This document shows positions 63,075-64,000 of a DNA stretch of 64,000 nt, one piece after another; the stretch's first letter is position 1, and the number at the start of each line of letters is the position of its first letter. This DNA is from Pantoea anthophila (lineage in GTDB: Bacteria > Pseudomonadota > Gammaproteobacteria > Enterobacterales > Enterobacteriaceae): NCBI RefSeq assembly GCF_006494375.1, contig NZ_VHIZ01000056.1, positions 389,685 to 453,684 on the forward strand, given 5' to 3'. The notes beneath the pieces are model-generated. The model was given only the letters and a program-made list of their open reading frames with translations. It searched no databases and had not been told where the DNA came from. A program made the position numbers and the translations under genes.

Positions 63075-64000
63075 GTGATTATCTATCTTCTGCGGCGCCT
63101 GCTGCTGCTGGTCATTACCCTGTTTCTGCTGTCGCTGGTGAGCTTCAGCCTGAGCTACTTTACCCCCAACGCCCCGCTGGAAGGCGCTGCGCTTTCGGAC
63201 GCCTGGTGGTTCTGGTTTAAAGGAATGCTGCAGTTCGACTTTGGCGTCTCCAGCACCAACGGTCAGGAGATTGGCCTGCAGCTGCGCGAGGTGTTCCCGG
63301 CGACGATGGAGCTCTGCATCCTGGCATTTCTGTTCGCGCTGCTGGTGGGGATCCCGCTGGGGATCTGCGCCGGCGTGATGCGCAATAAATGGCAGGATAA
63401 AACCATCAGTGCGCTGGCGCTGTTCGGCTTCTCCGCGCCGATTTTCTGGCTGGCGCTGCTGTTCACGCTTTTCTTCTCGCTGACGCTCGGCTGGCTGCCG
63501 GTGTCGGGTCGCCACGATCTGCTCTACCCGGTGCAGAATATCACGGGCTTTGCGCTGATCGATGCCTGGCTGAGTCCTTCGCCCTGGCGTCACGAGATGA
63601 TCATCAGCGCGCTGACCCACCTGATTCTGCCGGTGCTGGTGCTGGCGATGGCCCCCACCACAGAGGTGATCCGCCTGCTGCGCAACAGCACCAGCGACGT
63701 GATGGATAAAAATTATATTAAAGCAGCCGCTACCCGGGGGCTGTCGCGCTTTACGGTGATCCGGCGGCACGTGCTGCATAACGCCCTGCCGCCGGTCATC
63801 CCGCGTCTGGGGCTGCAGTTTTCCACCATGCTGACGCTGGCGATGATTACCGAGATGGTGTTCAACTGGCCCGGACTCGGCCGCTGGCTGATCAATGCGA
63901 TTCGTCAGCAGGATTATGCGGCTATCTCCGCCGGGGTGATGGTGATTGGCGGGCTGGTGATCCTGGTCAACGTCATCTCTGATGTGATTGGCGCGGCAAT
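63075..64000 (+). CDS. sapB: SapB permease, truncated by the window end
   Basis: About 308 residues of the SapB inner-membrane permease (E. coli 321) before the window ends. It starts at GTG 63075 directly after the sapA TAA (no gap), reading [20 protein letters not shown]. Helices and the ABC-permease EAA-like loop ([20 protein letters not shown]) are visible, then [20 protein letters not shown]. It forms the channel with SapC. The final residues visible are DVIGAA; about 13 to 15 are probably missing. Confidence 0.96.
   Translation, partial: MIIYLLRRLLLLVITLFLLSLVSFSLSYFTPNAPLEGAALSDAWWFWFKGMLQFDFGVSSTNGQEIGLQLREVFPATMELCILAFLFALLVGIPLGICAGVMRNKWQDKTISALALFGFSAPIFWLALLFTLFFSLTLGWLPVSGRHDLLYPVQNITGFALIDAWLSPSPWRHEMIISALTHLILPVLVLAMAPTTEVIRLLRNSTSDVMDKNYIKAAATRGLSRFTVIRRHVLHNALPPVIPRLGLQFSTMLTLAMITEMVFNWPGLGRWLINAIRQQDYAAISAGVMVIGGLVILVNVISDVIGAA

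Overview
The window looks like chromosomal DNA of a gammaproteobacterium of the Enterobacterales, most likely Pantoea or a close relative in the Erwiniaceae. Almost every protein is a clear homologue of an E. coli gene, and several stretches keep the E. coli neighbourhood: pntBA/ydgH/ydgI/rstAB/asr/ydgU/ydgD, hrpA/azoR/ydbL-ynbE-ydbH/ldhA, mppA/mpaA/ycjG/tpx/tyrR/ycjF-ycjX/psp, and pspF-sapAB. These blocks are joined differently from E. coli, and species-specific small genes fill the joins. There are no tRNA, rRNA, CRISPR, integrase or transposase genes. The genus assignment is inference; the gene calls rest on recognisable sequence.

Layout. 1-4.3 kb: the end of rhaR, an unusual palindromic element, rhaT, an orphan gene, yoaK, ybiI and aldA. 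4.3-13.7 kb: an accessory metabolic region with a dppA-like binding protein divergent from a pepT-like peptidase, a HisJ/ArgT-type binding protein, a YbdL aminotransferase divergent from a LysR regulator, a chemoreceptor with its own sigma-28 promoter, and a type B carboxylesterase. 14-18.6 kb: ydcJ, an aromatic-acid MFS transporter divergent from a PcaQ-like LysR regulator, and smrA. 18.9-24.2 kb: fnr with an FNR site, uspE and pntAB. 24.2-32.7 kb: ydgH, ydgI, an unrecognised gene, rstAB plus an M32 carboxypeptidase, a repeat-expanded asr with an RstA box, ydgU and ydgD. 32.7-42 kb: hrpA, azoR, the ydbH-ynbE-ydbL operon, ldhA and a small lipoprotein. 42-46 kb: an MgtC-family gene, several tiny envelope proteins, ttcA, a proline-rich peptide and the small RNA gene fnrS. 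46-56 kb: zntB, mppA, mpaA, ycjG, tpx, tyrR and an O-antigen glucosylation (gtrA-gtrB-gtr) cassette. 56-64 kb: the pspABCD-ycjXF operon with its sigma-54 promoter, pspF, the iron-responsive small RNA gene ryhB with a Fur box, and sapA-sapB running off the end.

How the parts connect. Several loci form small circuits that can be read from the sequence. Fnr sits with a self-binding site, and the FNR-activated small RNA FnrS lies about 27 kb away with an FNR site at the class II activator distance. RstAB lies next to its expected target asr, whose upstream region carries a near-consensus RstA box. PspF faces pspABCD-ycjXF across a sigma-54 promoter. MppA, MpaA and YcjG form a murein-peptide recycling set (uptake, amidase, epimerase). 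RyhB sits between pspF and sapA, and its Fur box is shared with the sapA upstream region. Features missed by gene calling with a length cutoff include two small RNAs and four or five proteins shorter than 55 residues.
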